From the NCBI GenBank assembly GCA_039105265.1, contig JAPFFF010000008.1:3100001-3164000 (forward strand): DNA of 64,000 nucleotides. Direction: 5' to 3'. Shown one piece after another: positions 10,351 through 21,655 of the stretch. Origin of the DNA: Tritrichomonas musculus (lineage: Eukaryota > Parabasalia > Tritrichomonadida > Tritrichomonadidae). Below the pieces are notes generated by a model, which saw only the letters and a program-made list of their open reading frames with translations, did not search any database and was not told the origin of the DNA. How positions within the stretch are numbered: the stretch's first letter is position 1; every line of letters begins with the position of its first letter. The translations under genes were made by a program, and so were the position numbers.

Positions 10351-12615
10351 TTATGGCTCAATGTCATATATATAGGAACAATTGATAATGTCTGGTAATT
10401 TTGTATTTCTGCTATTTAAGCGATCTTCTATGAATGTTTCTCTTTTTTTATAAATTGGTGTAACCAATTGATCTGCTACATTAAAACATTGGAAAAATAT
10501 TTTTTGGGCTGAGTCAATCGAGATTCCAGAAGAATATATATAAGATCCAACATCTGATAAAATGTTCTTTAATCTATAATGAAATATTTGTGGATGCATA
10601 AAGCAGGAGATCCATTGCAAAATATCAGCATTAATCAGATAATCATATTCAACTTTTTCTGTATTAGAACCAAATTTATATCCAGTAATTTTGGTAAGTT
10701 CATCATAAAGAACATTTTGCATATCAATAGAGTATTCATTTATTTGATAATTTTCTTTGAAATTTTCAATTTGCTTTTTAGGAAGTTTTTGGTTCCAATT
10801 TAGAGTTTCGGTATTAACATTAATTGATTTTTTATGCTGTTCAGTTTTTGCTTCTCCTTGTTCATCATCTGAGTAATATTCTTCTTTTTCTTTTTCCGGA
10901 TTTTGGAAAAAGAATAATTCTTCATCATACGTTTTAAAAGATGGTTTTTCTTTCTCGCATCTATATCGTTTTCTTTTGGCTCGTTTTTCTTTTGGCTGGA
11001 AAATAATGCCATATTTCATTAAAGAATATTCATGAAGCTGTTCTTTATCTTTTCCGATTTCATCGAAATCTACAGGTGTTTCATGATCATCTTGGAATCT
11101 GACATCCAATTTGAAACCTATTGATTGCATTTTTTGCTGATGATCAGGTATTTTTGTTGTTTCAACTGTTGGGGCCAAAATTTTTGGAAAAAATCGGCTA
11201 GATTCAGGTAATCCAAATTGATTAAAACAAATCGGCAGCCATTCTTTATTTCCATCATCGCCTTTGATTGCATATTCTTTGATTTTATTATCTTCTTCTG
11301 ATGCGATTTTTTTAATTCGGTCAATGGATATTCCATCTTCGTGAGAATGTATAAATGTTTCAATGATAAAAGCGGACATTGCTGGAGATCCTGCAATTAT
11401 TTTTTCGTTTTTACTAATTCTCCTTGTACCATATGTTGGTGAGCATCCTTCTGGATGCGTACTAGTGATTATGCAATGATTAATAGGACGTTTATATTGC
11501 CGCGATTCGAAATCAATTCCTTGGTTAAGCATGTCTGTTATTATTTTATAAAATGAATGATTATTGCAATTAAGTTTATTTTGAATGTCAGCATAAACTG
11601 GTTTTAAAAAATTGATTTTTTTCAAAATAATACTAAGCTCTGGATCTGGTCTTTGATAAACTCTTTGATATATAGTGATGATTACATTAACATCAAATAA
11701 ATCTCCGATTGTTTCAATTCCATTATTTAAGATATCGTTAATGCTTTTCTCGGAAATCATCTTTTCTTTAGCGAAGTTTGTTTGAATTATTTGCATTAAT
11801 TTTGTATTTCGTAATTCTATAAGTTCATTTCGTACTTGCTGATTTGATGGATTTGGAGCTGATTTGACTTTATATCTTTTTAATTCATTCGCTAAAACGA
11901 ATAATATCTGACATGCATCATCTTTGCATCTTCCGAGAATATCAAACAAATTTTGCAAATCATCAATACGATTTTGAGGCTTTATTTTCGCGGCAATGTA
12001 AGTAAAGAAATTTAGATCAGCGTTACTAATTTTATTTTTTGATTCTTTTAGACATTCGCAAATTGTGAAATAATTGTTGACCATTTGGATAGTCGATCCG
12101 CTGTAACAGCTGTCATTTAAAATGTATAAAAACGAAAGATCAATTTTCAAAAAAATATTATAAATTGAAAAAAAAGGTAAAAAACCAAAATAATCTGGAC
12201 TTCCATGATCATCAAGAAATAGGAGAACTTTTGGGTTATGACAATTTCTTAATTTTTCATTAATTTGATCTCGAATGGTAAGGATGTTTTTATAGTAACA
12301 GAAAGTAAGATCATTGAGTTGTGCATCTGTTACATAAATTTCATTGATTGATAATTGGAAAAAAATTTTATTTTTGGTAATCAATTCGATATCATAATCT
12401 TGTTCTTTTCCCTTGGCAAAGATAATTATGTGATCAGAATCAAGATGGCGTAGAGCAAAGCGCCGAATGACTACAGCATCGGAAATAAGAGAATAATTTG
12501 AATATTTAGCTTGGCGGTTTGGGCTATTATCTAAAACTTTTTCTCCTAGAATAACAAAAACAAATGTGTTTTCTTTGTCCCATGATTGAACTGAACTTGA
12601 GTTTGAATTACCCAT
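10351..12615 (-). CDS. clan CD cysteine peptidase-like protein (C13/legumain-like), N-myristoylation motif
   Basis: This frame of 754 codons starts with MGNSNSSS, a good N-myristoylation signal (Gly2, Ser6), so the protein may be membrane-tethered. Residues about 15-180 carry a clan CD (caspase/legumain-like) fold. KVLLFLDDHGSP places the catalytic His at 137 and ILNDSCYSGS places the catalytic Cys at 170, with hydrophobic beta strands before each, as in C13 peptidases and GPI8. There is no signal peptide, unlike secreted legumains. The remaining ~580 residues include conserved-looking stretches (SGISIDSAQKIFFQC) and a charged Lys/Glu-rich region at about residues 530-600, and I cannot assign them. 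T. vaginalis is known to have a C13-like peptidase family, so the call rests on the fold and the dyad. Substrates are unknown, and the specificity may differ from asparaginyl cleavage. Confidence 0.7.
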   Translation of the reverse strand: MGNSNSSSVQSWDKENTFVFVILGEKVLDNSPNRQAKYSNYSLISDAVVIRRFALRHLDSDHIIIFAKGKEQDYDIELITKNKIFFQLSINEIYVTDAQLNDLTFCYYKNILTIRDQINEKLRNCHNPKVLLFLDDHGSPDYFGFLPFFSIYNIFLKIDLSFLYILNDSCYSGSTIQMVNNYFTICECLKESKNKISNADLNFFTYIAAKIKPQNRIDDLQNLFDILGRCKDDACQILFVLANELKRYKVKSAPNPSNQQVRNELIELRNTKLMQIIQTNFAKEKMISEKSINDILNNGIETIGDLFDVNVIITIYQRVYQRPDPELSIILKKINFLKPVYADIQNKLNCNNHSFYKIITDMLNQGIDFESRQYKRPINHCIITSTHPEGCSPTYGTRRISKNEKIIAGSPAMSAFIIETFIHSHEDGISIDRIKKIASEEDNKIKEYAIKGDDGNKEWLPICFNQFGLPESSRFFPKILAPTVETTKIPDHQQKMQSIGFKLDVRFQDDHETPVDFDEIGKDKEQLHEYSLMKYGIIFQPKEKRAKRKRYRCEKEKPSFKTYDEELFFFQNPEKEKEEYYSDDEQGEAKTEQHKKSINVNTETLNWNQKLPKKQIENFKENYQINEYSIDMQNVLYDELTKITGYKFGSNTEKVEYDYLINADILQWISCFMHPQIFHYRLKNILSDVGSYIYSSGISIDSAQKIFFQCFNVADQLVTPIYKKRETFIEDRLNSRNTKLPDIINCSYIYDIEP

Positions 12616-13029
12616 TATAATTTTTAAAATTTTACTATTTCAATTATTCTATCAATTAAATTCAATCTAAAATTTTATTAAGGGGGACGTTTCTGAGATC
12701 TAATAGAATTTAAAATTTGACCATCAAATTAGTAGTTATTAAATGTACACATAAAGTCTTAAAAAAAATTGCATAGTAAAAATATAATTGCATAGTAAAG
12801 GTAGTTAAGGTCAATTCATCTAAAGCATAAAAACGTATTAAATTTTTAATCATTTTTTATAAAATTTGGTCGAATAAACATATCTCTAAAAATTTTAAAT
12901 TTGGTCAAATAAACTTATCACCAAAATTTTAAAATTTGAATTAAAAAATCTAAAAATTAGAAGTGCGTGAACTATAAAAAGTTTCCAATATCTTTTATTT
13001 TTTAATATTATATTATTTGCTCTATATAA

Positions 13030-13617
13030 CAGGGATGGCTACCGAGATCAGTTTTTACCGTTTACCGGAATGCTACTGGTAAGCAGTAAATACTGGTATT
13101 TTTTTTGGAGTATTAAGTATGTACCGGTAAATACGATTAAAATAACCGCCAGTAAAAATTTCATACCGATTTTTTTCATAAAAGTAGTAAAATGTATTTT
13201 TTTAATGATTACTGGTAATTACCGGTAATTCCATATTGATATAATAATTATAATTTTGAGTTAAAATTTTAAGCTATGACATTTAATATTTTTTTAGGCT
13301 TAAGATAATTAAATATAAAATAGAATTTATATAATGAAATAAATTAAAATTATATAATTAAACTGGTATTCTAATTTGACATTATAACAAGCATCAAACA
13401 TTCTTAATTTAGAATGATTTTTTGAAAAGTATGTTATAATATCATCAAAAAATAAATACCGATGTTTTACTGAAAGTTTCACTTCATTTCCGGTAACATT
13501 TCTCCCGGTAAATCGGTAAGTGTACTGGTATTACCATATACTGGCAGTTTTTAAGGTAATACCTGTACGGTAGAGAACGTTTAAATGTTTACCGATTAGT
13601 AACGGTAACCATCCCTG
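13030..13617. mobile_element. non-autonomous hAT-like MITE (588 bp)
   Basis: The ends are CAGGGATGGCTACCG and the complement of CAGGGATGGTTACCG, flanked by a perfect 8-bp duplication CTATATAA (13022-13029 and 13618-13625). The subterminal regions are rich in TACCGGTAA-like motifs (about 13055-13230 and 13470-13600), in the same style as the GATA-type palindromes of the element at 9153-10207. There is no coding capacity. It is nested inside the pogo-like element and so is younger than it. Confidence 0.92.
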
Positions 13618-13657
13618 CTATATAAAATATAAAAAACATAAAATTAAAATTATTTAT

Positions 13658-14579
13658 TCGACAGGTGTAGTTTTATAAACATTTTAGTTTTTAATTGTAA
13701 ACTATTGAATATGGAAATAATAAGGATAATATATTTGGATCAAATAGATAACTGTAACTGACTTTTTAACATAAATACAAGTTATTTTAAATCTAATATC
13801 AGTGTATTAAATGTTTTTTATATTATTTTAAATTAATTATGATAAAATTATTATCTCGTTGATCAAATAGGAATAAGAAAAAAGAATGAAAATGATTATA
13901 AATACAGATTATTTTATGTAAATATAAAGTTTATTTGGGTAAAATATCAAAATAATCAAAAAAAATCTTCAATTAATATTGAGAAATATACTTTTTTTTA
14001 GAAAAAAAAGTGATTAACTTATGGAAAATACTTTACTTAAGTAGATTATAATTTTTTTCAATAAATTTTGATGAAAACTTCTTTAATGGAAAAATCATAT
14101 TAAATTTTCTCTTCATATTTATAGAATATACTTGAATAAGTATTTAGGAAGTGTTATATGTCTTTTATTTCTTGAAATTTCGCATAAATTACTTTAAAAT
14201 AAATAAAATAAAGAAACAAAACATAAAAAAAATTGAATTACCTAAAAAGTTGATACTTCTTAAAAAGTCAATCGAAAATTATCAAAAAGTGAACCGAAAA
14301 TTAACAAAAAGTGAACCGAAAATAAACAAAAAATAAATCATAAATTATCAAAAAGTCGATCGAAAGTTTACAAAAAGTGAACCGAAAACTATCAAAAAGT
14401 GAATCGAAAATTAACAAAAAGTGAACCGAAAATAAACAAAAAATAAACCAAAAGTTATCAAAAAGTCATTCGAAGATTATCAAAAAGTGAACCGAAAATT
14501 ATCAAAAATTTAAAAATAACGTTTTCCCCAGAAAAAAAAATAATTTTTATAAAAGTTAAAATAGAGCTACGCCTGTCGA
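13658..14579. mobile_element. probable non-autonomous element with TCGACAGG ends
   Basis: TCGACAGGTGTAGTTTTAT at 13658 and the complement of TCGACAGGCGTAGCTCTAT ending at 14579 agree at 16 of 19 positions. I could not find a target site duplication, so the boundaries are tentative. The right half holds a 22-bp tandem array. It lies within the pogo-like element. Confidence 0.45.
14255..14513. repeat. 22-bp tandem array with 110-bp higher-order period
   Basis: About 11-12 variants of a unit like ATCAAAAAGTGAACCGAAAA are arranged so that every fifth unit is most alike. For example, TTAACAAAAAGTGAACC recurs at 14301 and 14411, exactly 110 bp apart. Most units contain TCAAAAAGT, the same motif found near several genes and element ends in this window. 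Confidence 0.85.
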
Positions 14580-15213
14580 GTGATATTTTTTTATATTTTA
14601 ATATGATATAATATATTTATATATATAAATATATAATAATAGTTATCCCCTAGAAATTCAATCTATCCCTCAAAATAAGCTCAAATAAAACAAATATTTT
14701 ATAAAATGCAGATATTATTATTTTAAAAAGTTATTTTTCTTTATAACCAACATATATTATATATAATATTAAATAAATCATATAAATATAAAAATAATAT
14801 TAATATGTTTATCAGATATCGAGATAACACAACAAATTTCAGTTTTTTTAAATGATCAGTATTTTGATGAATAATTAATCTATTTCATTTTATACCAATA
14901 AATAGAATATTAATAAGTTTATTAATATTAAAATGAAAATAATATTAAAGTATTCATGATAAGATACAAAGATAATGAACATACTAAATTATACATAAAT
15001 ACGTTATTTAGGTTCTCGCACTTCTTAAAAATTTAAAAATAAATAAAGATACATCATTTTTTATTTATGATTGTTGCAAAAACATTAACTTTGGCATCAA
15101 TTAATATTAAATGATATAAAATCATTTGCTATTTCAAAATTTTTTTTTTATTCCATATCGAATAAAAAAAAATAATTTTTGGTTCATTAGATCATCTTAC
15201 AAACTTTAATTGA

Positions 15214-15546
15214 TACTAAATCATCAATTATTTGAAATAATGCAGCTTATTTTCAATGGTTTTGTGTCAACTTTCCAAGATATTTTTCAAAAAATTTTCT
15301 CTTCTTAATTTTGACTTCTTATGTACTTCAATAGTTACTAAATCATCAATTATTTGAAATAATGCAGCTTATTTTCAATGGTTTTGTGTCAACTTTCCAA
15401 GATATTTTTCAAAAAATTTTCTCTTCTTAATTTTGACTTCTTATGTACTTCAATAGTTACTAAATCATCAATTATTTGAAATAATGCAGCTTATTTTCAA
15501 TGGTTTTGTGTCAACTTTCCAAGATCATTTTCAAAAAAATTTTTTT
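15214..15546. repeat. 122-bp direct tandem repeat, about 2.7 copies
   Basis: Nearly identical units begin with TACTAAATCATCAATTATTT at 15214, 15336 and 15458. The last unit is cut off and diverges just before the transposase stop codon at 15556. The array therefore forms the 3' flank of the transposase gene. The near-identity of the copies implies recent amplification. Confidence 0.9.
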
Positions 15547-15555
15547 TGAGCCAAA

Positions 15556-17130
15556 TCAGTCAAAACTATAGAAATGTTCATCTCTAGCAACGAAAGGACA
15601 AATACGTCCTAAGAAAATGCATTCGTTTTTTGTGTCTCTGATACAACTTTTAACAAAATCAGACCATGATTGTAAGCTGGCTTTAACAGCGAGATGCGAG
15701 AACTTTGGATGGTTCACTATCTTATTGTTGATTAATTGAATAAAATCCGGACTATTTATAATTCTTCCATTTATATCCAATCTTATTCGACGCGCTCTCT
15801 TTTCCAAATATTCTCTATCTTCCTCTTCTGTTCTTTGTATAACATATTTGGATGATCTTACTCTTGATTTATCAAAAGGAACATAGCCTGTAACTGATGC
15901 TGCCTTTGAGCAACTGACATATGAACAAGTATTAGACCAGGATGAAATGATAGCAGCTATTGCACATCTTCTAATTTTGGAAATTTTAGAAGTGCTGTTA
16001 TCAGTAAAATCGACTTCATTAAGTAAAGTGTCAAATATTTTGGAATAAGTTGACTTTAATGGACTCGCTAAACACACATCAAACATTTGAGTTATATGTG
16101 TAGTATGAGCAGGGAGTACCAGTACGTCTATTAGATTCATATAAAGTATCTGGAGAGCTAATGGACACTCCCTGCTCCCATGTCCGTCCAATATCAGAAG
16201 AGAACGAGTGTTTCTAAGGTTGCCAGCTAAGGTTTTCCTATATTCTGTCATCCAGTTAATTAAATTAATAGACCAAAGCAGAAACAGGTCCTGTGTCATC
16301 CACCCAGACTTACTTGTGGCAAACCATGCTTTTCCTGAATCTGAGAAGTCCTTTAGTTCATCTGGAAGGGATTGTATTGAGCTTGGAAGAATTATGTAAA
16401 GTGGCAAAGCAGTTCCATCTGCAGAATGAGCACACATGCATGTTATGTGAGGGACATCAATGTATTTTTTTAATAAAGGACCATACTTATGATTGGAAAT
16501 GACTTTATTTCGAAATAAAGATTGAAGCATTGTTTCGTCGGCGCCTAATAATAACGGCGGTGGACATTTTGAGATAATGTCTTTGTGCATTTCATAAAAC
16601 TGCTCTAATAAGTTTGCAGAGGCACTGTTATATCTATCTTCTTCAATTAGAGTTGGTAAATCCAAAGAAAGACCAAGTTTTGCTACAGTATCATTGATCC
16701 ATGTTTTGGATGGTTCTATATCTTCAATACGAGAAATTTTTGCTGCTAATTTTTCGGAACCAATATGTTTAAGAAATGAACAAGCAGAAACCATTCTGTT
16801 TGCCTTCAATTCAATAGATATTTCCAAAAATTTCTTTGGATCAATATAGTTTGACCTCGGATTAATGCATTCATCAATTTCATTTTTTAGATTTTCTAAA
16901 TCTGCATGACAAAGAAAAGGATTGTTTCCAGCAGAATCAATATAAAACCAATGGTATCCAAGAGCAGTTTTAACAATAAAACGGCTCAACGATTGAGGTG
17001 TCAAGCATATATGATAATCACTGAAGGCTTTAGCTATCCACTTTTCATAAGTTATCTTCAAATCATCAAGTTTTATTGAAATTAGCTGTTGTTGAATTAC
17101 AGGAAAACTATCATATGGGATGAATTCCAT
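15556..17130 (-). CDS. DDE transposase, pogo/Tigger-like (DDE_1 superfamily)
   Basis: From the ATG at the complement of 17128-17130 the protein is 524 aa. The frame stays open for 9 more codons upstream, but without an ATG. It catalyses cut-and-paste transposition of its element. The acidic triad is visible: Asp198 in LLGADET, Asp315 in LLILDGHGSR and Asp351 in HTTHITQMFDV, with 35 residues between the last two. PAHTTHITQ before the third Asp is the classic DDE_1 signature. The N-terminal ~170 residues should bind the element ends and look helical, with no motif I can name. No stop or frameshift is visible, so the gene may still make protein. It sits inside TA-flanked inverted ends with its 5' end toward the right end and a 122-bp repeat at its 3' end. 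Confidence 0.88.
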   Translation of the reverse strand: MEFIPYDSFPVIQQQLISIKLDDLKITYEKWIAKAFSDYHICLTPQSLSRFIVKTALGYHWFYIDSAGNNPFLCHADLENLKNEIDECINPRSNYIDPKKFLEISIELKANRMVSACSFLKHIGSEKLAAKISRIEDIEPSKTWINDTVAKLGLSLDLPTLIEEDRYNSASANLLEQFYEMHKDIISKCPPPLLLGADETMLQSLFRNKVISNHKYGPLLKKYIDVPHITCMCAHSADGTALPLYIILPSSIQSLPDELKDFSDSGKAWFATSKSGWMTQDLFLLWSINLINWMTEYRKTLAGNLRNTRSLLILDGHGSRECPLALQILYMNLIDVLVLPAHTTHITQMFDVCLASPLKSTYSKIFDTLLNEVDFTDNSTSKISKIRRCAIAAIISSWSNTCSYVSCSKAASVTGYVPFDKSRVRSSKYVIQRTEEEDREYLEKRARRIRLDINGRIINSPDFIQLINNKIVNHPKFSHLAVKASLQSWSDFVKSCIRDTKNECIFLGRICPFVARDEHFYSFD

Positions 17131-17465
17131 ATTATTATAAAATGAAATAAGAAACAATATGAAACAATAAAAAAATTCAATAAATAAATCATTGAATAGT
17201 AATTTGGTAGTTTAAACTTTTTGTTTAATTGTACCGAAGTTTTTTATAGAAAAAGTTTGTTACTATGCAATTTTATTTTACTATGCAATTTTCTTTAAGA
17301 CTTTAGTTAAATATGAAGGAATCGAAAAGTGAAAATAACTCATTCAATTTGCAATCGTTTGTATTGATACTTTGTCAATTAATAAAAGGCTAAATTTACA
17401 AAAAAAGTATGGAAATGAATTTTTTTATTAAAACCTTTAATTGTTTTAAAATATCAAATTGATGA

Positions 17466-17944
17466 TAGACTTGTTATTCTCCGATTCTCGAGATCGATAA
17501 TTGATTGACTTTTTGATATCGATACATAAATATACACAGATTCTCGAGATAGATTTCAGAGATCGAGAATTTTTTTTCTCAGCTTTTGATATCAGAATTT
17601 TCAATTAAACCTTTTGATAAATATATGATCGTAATTCATTCTCAAATGTTTCATAAAAAAGAATGTATTTTTTTGATTTTAATCTTAAAATAAACATCAA
17701 TACATTCTAGTATTTATTTTTAGATATAATAAAATCACAAATACCAATTATAAAAAAAGATAAATCAGTTTGAGATCTCGAGATCTCGGTAATTGATATC
17801 AAGTTTACAATTATTTTTATATCACATTTCATATCTGATATCTTGATAATCAATAATCTCGATATCAGATTTGTAAACTGATAATCGAGTATCACATGTA
17901 AAAAAGTGACGTTTTTGATATCGATTCTCAAAATAACAAGTCTA
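17466..17944. mobile_element. non-autonomous hAT-like MITE (479 bp)
   Basis: Inverted ends TAGACTTGTTATT (17466) and AATAACAAGTCTA (ending 17944) are flanked by a perfect 8-bp duplication ATTGATGA (17458-17465 and 17945-17952). Its interior carries repeated CTCGAGATC and GATATCGAT-like palindromes near both ends. There is no coding capacity. It was inserted into the right arm of the outer TTAA-type element. Confidence 0.88.
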
Positions 17945-18260
17945 ATTGATGATAATTTTGGTGAAATAGGGTAATTTTTTCATTTTAAATATTTAATTCA
18001 CAATTTGGTTCCCATACTTTTTTTAACAAATCGTTTTAATTTACATTTGCTATGATATTGATTTATTAACATCATAAACCATGACGTTATTTCGATTTTA
18101 AAATTGAATGAAAACGATCATTTTTATGTATTTGTAAGGCTAATTTTTAGGTTCTATGAGATCTCAGAAACGTCCCCCTAAAGAAAACTTAAATTCAAAT
18201 GTCAGCCCATTATTGTTTCTCTCAATTTTTTTAATAAAAAAATATTTATTTCAATTTTAA

Positions 18261-20129
18261 GGGTGCAGTTTAACTATTTTTTTCTCAATCAAAATGGAAT
18301 ATATCATGACAATATAAGAATATATTATTTATAATATTTATTATAATATAAATATATAATTGATAATATGATAATATTATTTAATCCAAATAAAAATTAA
18401 AATTATTGAATTGAAAGAAAAAACAACTTTTTCTTTAATTTTTAAATTAGTTAAAAATATAAATTTCTTATTTAAAAAAATGATGCAATTCATAAAAATG
18501 TTATTTTCTTTTTTTTAAAAAAATAGTTATAATTTTTTTCTACAATGAATTAATAATTTTATTGATAAATAAATTGATATTGAATATTTTGCAAGAACAA
18601 CAAACCCGGACAATATGCCCTGAATAATAACCCCTGAATAATAAACCCGGAACAATAACCCCGGAAAAAAAATTAAAATAAAATTAAAATTATTTATTAT
18701 AAAATCAGAATTGAAAATTTTGAATAGCTATTTAACACGAAATAAATAAAAATATTCTAATAAAAAACTGTTACTAATTTATGAAAATTTGATAAATATA
18801 TTTCTGTACAATTTTTCCATTTAGTTTGTTAAATAATTAAGAAACTTTATCCTTAAAACGAAGATAAATAACATTTGGCCGTTTTCTTTTTTAAAAAATA
18901 GCACCATTTTTTAAAAAGTTTCCTTTTTCTATATATGGAAATCAAAAAATACAGATTTGAAGAGATCAAATATACTTTAGACTCCAATGTGATTTTAAAA
19001 TGAAAAATACAGACGTTTTTGGTTCAATGATATCTATTTCAAAATCTTGATTTCAAATGCAAACTTAGTTTGCCAATGATATTTTATTATTTAATTACTC
19101 CTTGGCTATATCCATGGCAATTTTTAACTAAAGCTACTGATAAAAAATTATGTTTTTGAGTAAAAATTTCATTGAAAAAGTTTACTTTTTTGGACTGCAA
19201 AATGCAGTTTTTCAGTTTTTTTCTCTTTTTTGTTCATTGAAACTAATACACTTGTGTGAACAACATCTTTCCAAAACTAAAAAAAAAAAATACTGAGGTA
19301 TAATATGACAACGTGACACTTATAATATTAAGATCGATTTTATGTGAATTCAAAAAATTCCAGAAATCGTTCTATCAAGTTATAGATATATATATATATA
19401 TTCAGAAAAAAATAATGAAATAGATCTTGGATTATAATTGAACGACTACATAGATCTGAAAAGTATATGATTTTTCGAGCATTTTAAAAAAATATGTACA
19501 CATTAGATTTTTAACAATGAGCTGCAATTATCTTTCTATAGTTATTATATGAGTTGTTTAAAAATCTGATAGAACAATTTTTTGAAAAAATAATAATAAT
19601 ATTATAGTTGTCTAATATCATTTTTGATCATTTTTATCTAAAAAAGATAAAAATGATTTTTTCAATCTGTGATTTATTTAGATTAATTTTGATAGCATAT
19701 ATACATATTTAAACATATATATATATTTGTGCAACTCAAAAATTCCCTTAAAATCATTTTTATTTTTTCAGAATTATTAAAGCGAAAAATCATTAATTTG
19801 TTTTTTTAATTTTATATTGGAAAATAAATTATTGTGATCTTTATATATTATATAAAATTATTATTTTTAAGTTAATTCTCATAAATTAAAGAGAAATATC
19901 AATTATTTTCCAATTTAATTGAATTTTTTTTTCAATAAATTTGAATTTTATATCATTGAAAAATCTAATATTAATTCAATTTTTAATTTATTATTATTTC
20001 AATTATAATTAATTATTTCATACTTTTAGTAATGTATAATAAATAAATATACTTTTATAAATAAAATTATATAAATAGAAAAAATGATGATTTAATATTC
20101 GGTAAGAAAAATGTGCTCAAACTGCACCC
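18261..20129. mobile_element. TTAA-flanked element A with GGGTGCAGTTT ends
   Basis: GGGTGCAGTTT at 18261 and AAACTGCACCC ending at 20129 are inverted and flanked on both sides by TTAA (18257-18260 and 20130-20133). This is the signature of piggyBac- or Kolobok-type insertion. The 1.87-kb interior has no transposase frame. Internal landmarks are a short degenerate tandem of CCCGGAACAATAA-like units at about 18604-18665 and inverted segments around GTTCTATCAAG (about 19370) and CTGATAGAACAA (about 19565). The segment TTGAACGACTACATAGATCT (about 19438) recurs in element B. Confidence 0.75.
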
Positions 20130-21655
20130 TTAAAAAGCTTTTATTATTTCTTTTCAATTTAATCTTTAAGGGTGTAGTATGAACACTAATATCTGGATAA
20201 ATAAGTAGTATATAACTATTATATTATATAATCGATGATTGTGATTTTTTTAAACATAAAATATTATGTTATTCAATAAAAAACAATTTTTTATTATTGT
20301 ATATTTATAAAACATTAATTGAATTAATAATTGCTTTTTTGAATAAATAAAAAAGGAATTATTTGAAAAAAAAATTGAATTATTCATTTTTCAAATGAGA
20401 ATATCTCATTATAAATTAAATATAGAATTGTTTAAATATCCATATATCCAGATGTTATTTCAATAAAATAAAAATAGATTGTAAAAGAATCAAAATTATA
20501 ATTTTCTGGAAAATGAAGATAATATAAGCAAGATGTGATCATGCAATATTTTATTTATTTATATGAAAAAATATTATAAAATCAAATTTTTAATATAAGT
20601 ATTCATATAAAAGTTATCTATTATAAATACATGTTTTTTTAAAGGGCTTTGAAATTTTGTTACAAATGAATTAAAATTGATTAATAAAAAACTTTTTTTA
20701 AAATAGAATAAAAAAAAAAATCTCTCTGTCAGATTAAACTTCTTTGTGAGTAAAAAGAATAATGCTGCTTTATAATTTCATTCATCAAAAATTGAATGAC
20801 TACATAGATCTACAAATAGTCCGTTAATCAAGAAAGAGGTGCGGACACCTACTTTACATTTTTAACGTTTATAAAAATATGTATATCTTTTTATGTATTA
20901 ATAATTACTAAATAAAATTTTGATATTATATTATAGTGCACTTATTTTATATATTTATTATTTAAATGTTTTAAAATATCAATTATATAAGTTATAATAA
21001 CGCAAACAAGTATCCTATGAAAATAACCCAATCCAGTCACTTGATGGATGGATTGAAATTATAATGATTAATTATTATATATATTGGAAATTTATGATTA
21101 ATTATGCATTTTATTATTTTATAAATATTTCATATTTTGTTAAAAAGTTCATTTTAATGAATTTTTACATATTTTTTTGAAATATCTAAATAAATAAAGA
21201 ATTTATTTAGATTATAATTACATTTAAATATTTTACATTTAATTTAATAAAGATATGCTAAATTTAGTTTAATTTGATTCAGGGGGCTGAGCTGCAAAAA
21301 TCAATTTTAAAATCATAAACATTAATAACGATTTTTTTTCAATAAAAAATTTTAATTAAAATATTAAGCAAATATCTTTTTATATTTATATGTATATCAT
21401 AGATTATATAACTTTTAATAATATTATATATACTATATAAATATTTAAAATAAATATAAACAATTAATAAACTTTATATAACTGTATATTCTAAATATTG
21501 AACAATTATAAATTCAAATCGTTTCGCATAAAATGTTAATTTGAGAGAAATGAAATAAATTATTTTCTTTATATATTTTGAAGTTTAATTAAAATTTGAA
21601 TCAAATGTAGAAAGTTTTTTTTCATTAATTTTTTTTTCATAAATTTTGAATAAAA

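Larger units (their letters stand above)
12754..17303. mobile_element. pogo/Tc1-like DNA transposon with intact DDE transposase
   Basis: The inverted ends begin AAGTCTTAAA and continue with two tandem copies of ATTGCATAGTAA. They match over about 45 bp (12754-12798 against the complement of 17260-17303) with only a few differences. Each end abuts a TA dinucleotide (12752-12753 and 17304-17305), the usual target of Tc1/mariner/pogo elements. The transposase gene reads inward from the right end. Later insertions (13030-13617 and probably 13658-14579) swell the left half. Without them the element is about 3 kb, a normal size for the group. Confidence 0.8.
12682..18178. mobile_element. outer TTAA-type element with GGGGGACGT ends, split by later insertions
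   Basis: The left end GGGGGACGTTTCTGAGATCT (12682 onward) matches the reverse complement of the right end (ending 18178), and the match runs on through a following ATAGAA with a single mismatch in ~27 bp. The left flank is TTAA (12678-12681) and the right flank is TAAA, which fits a TTAA duplication with one later change, as made by piggyBac or Kolobok elements. After removing the pogo-like element at 12754-17303 and the MITE at 17466-17944, only about 470 bp belong to this element. It is therefore a MITE that served as a landing site. Confidence 0.7.
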
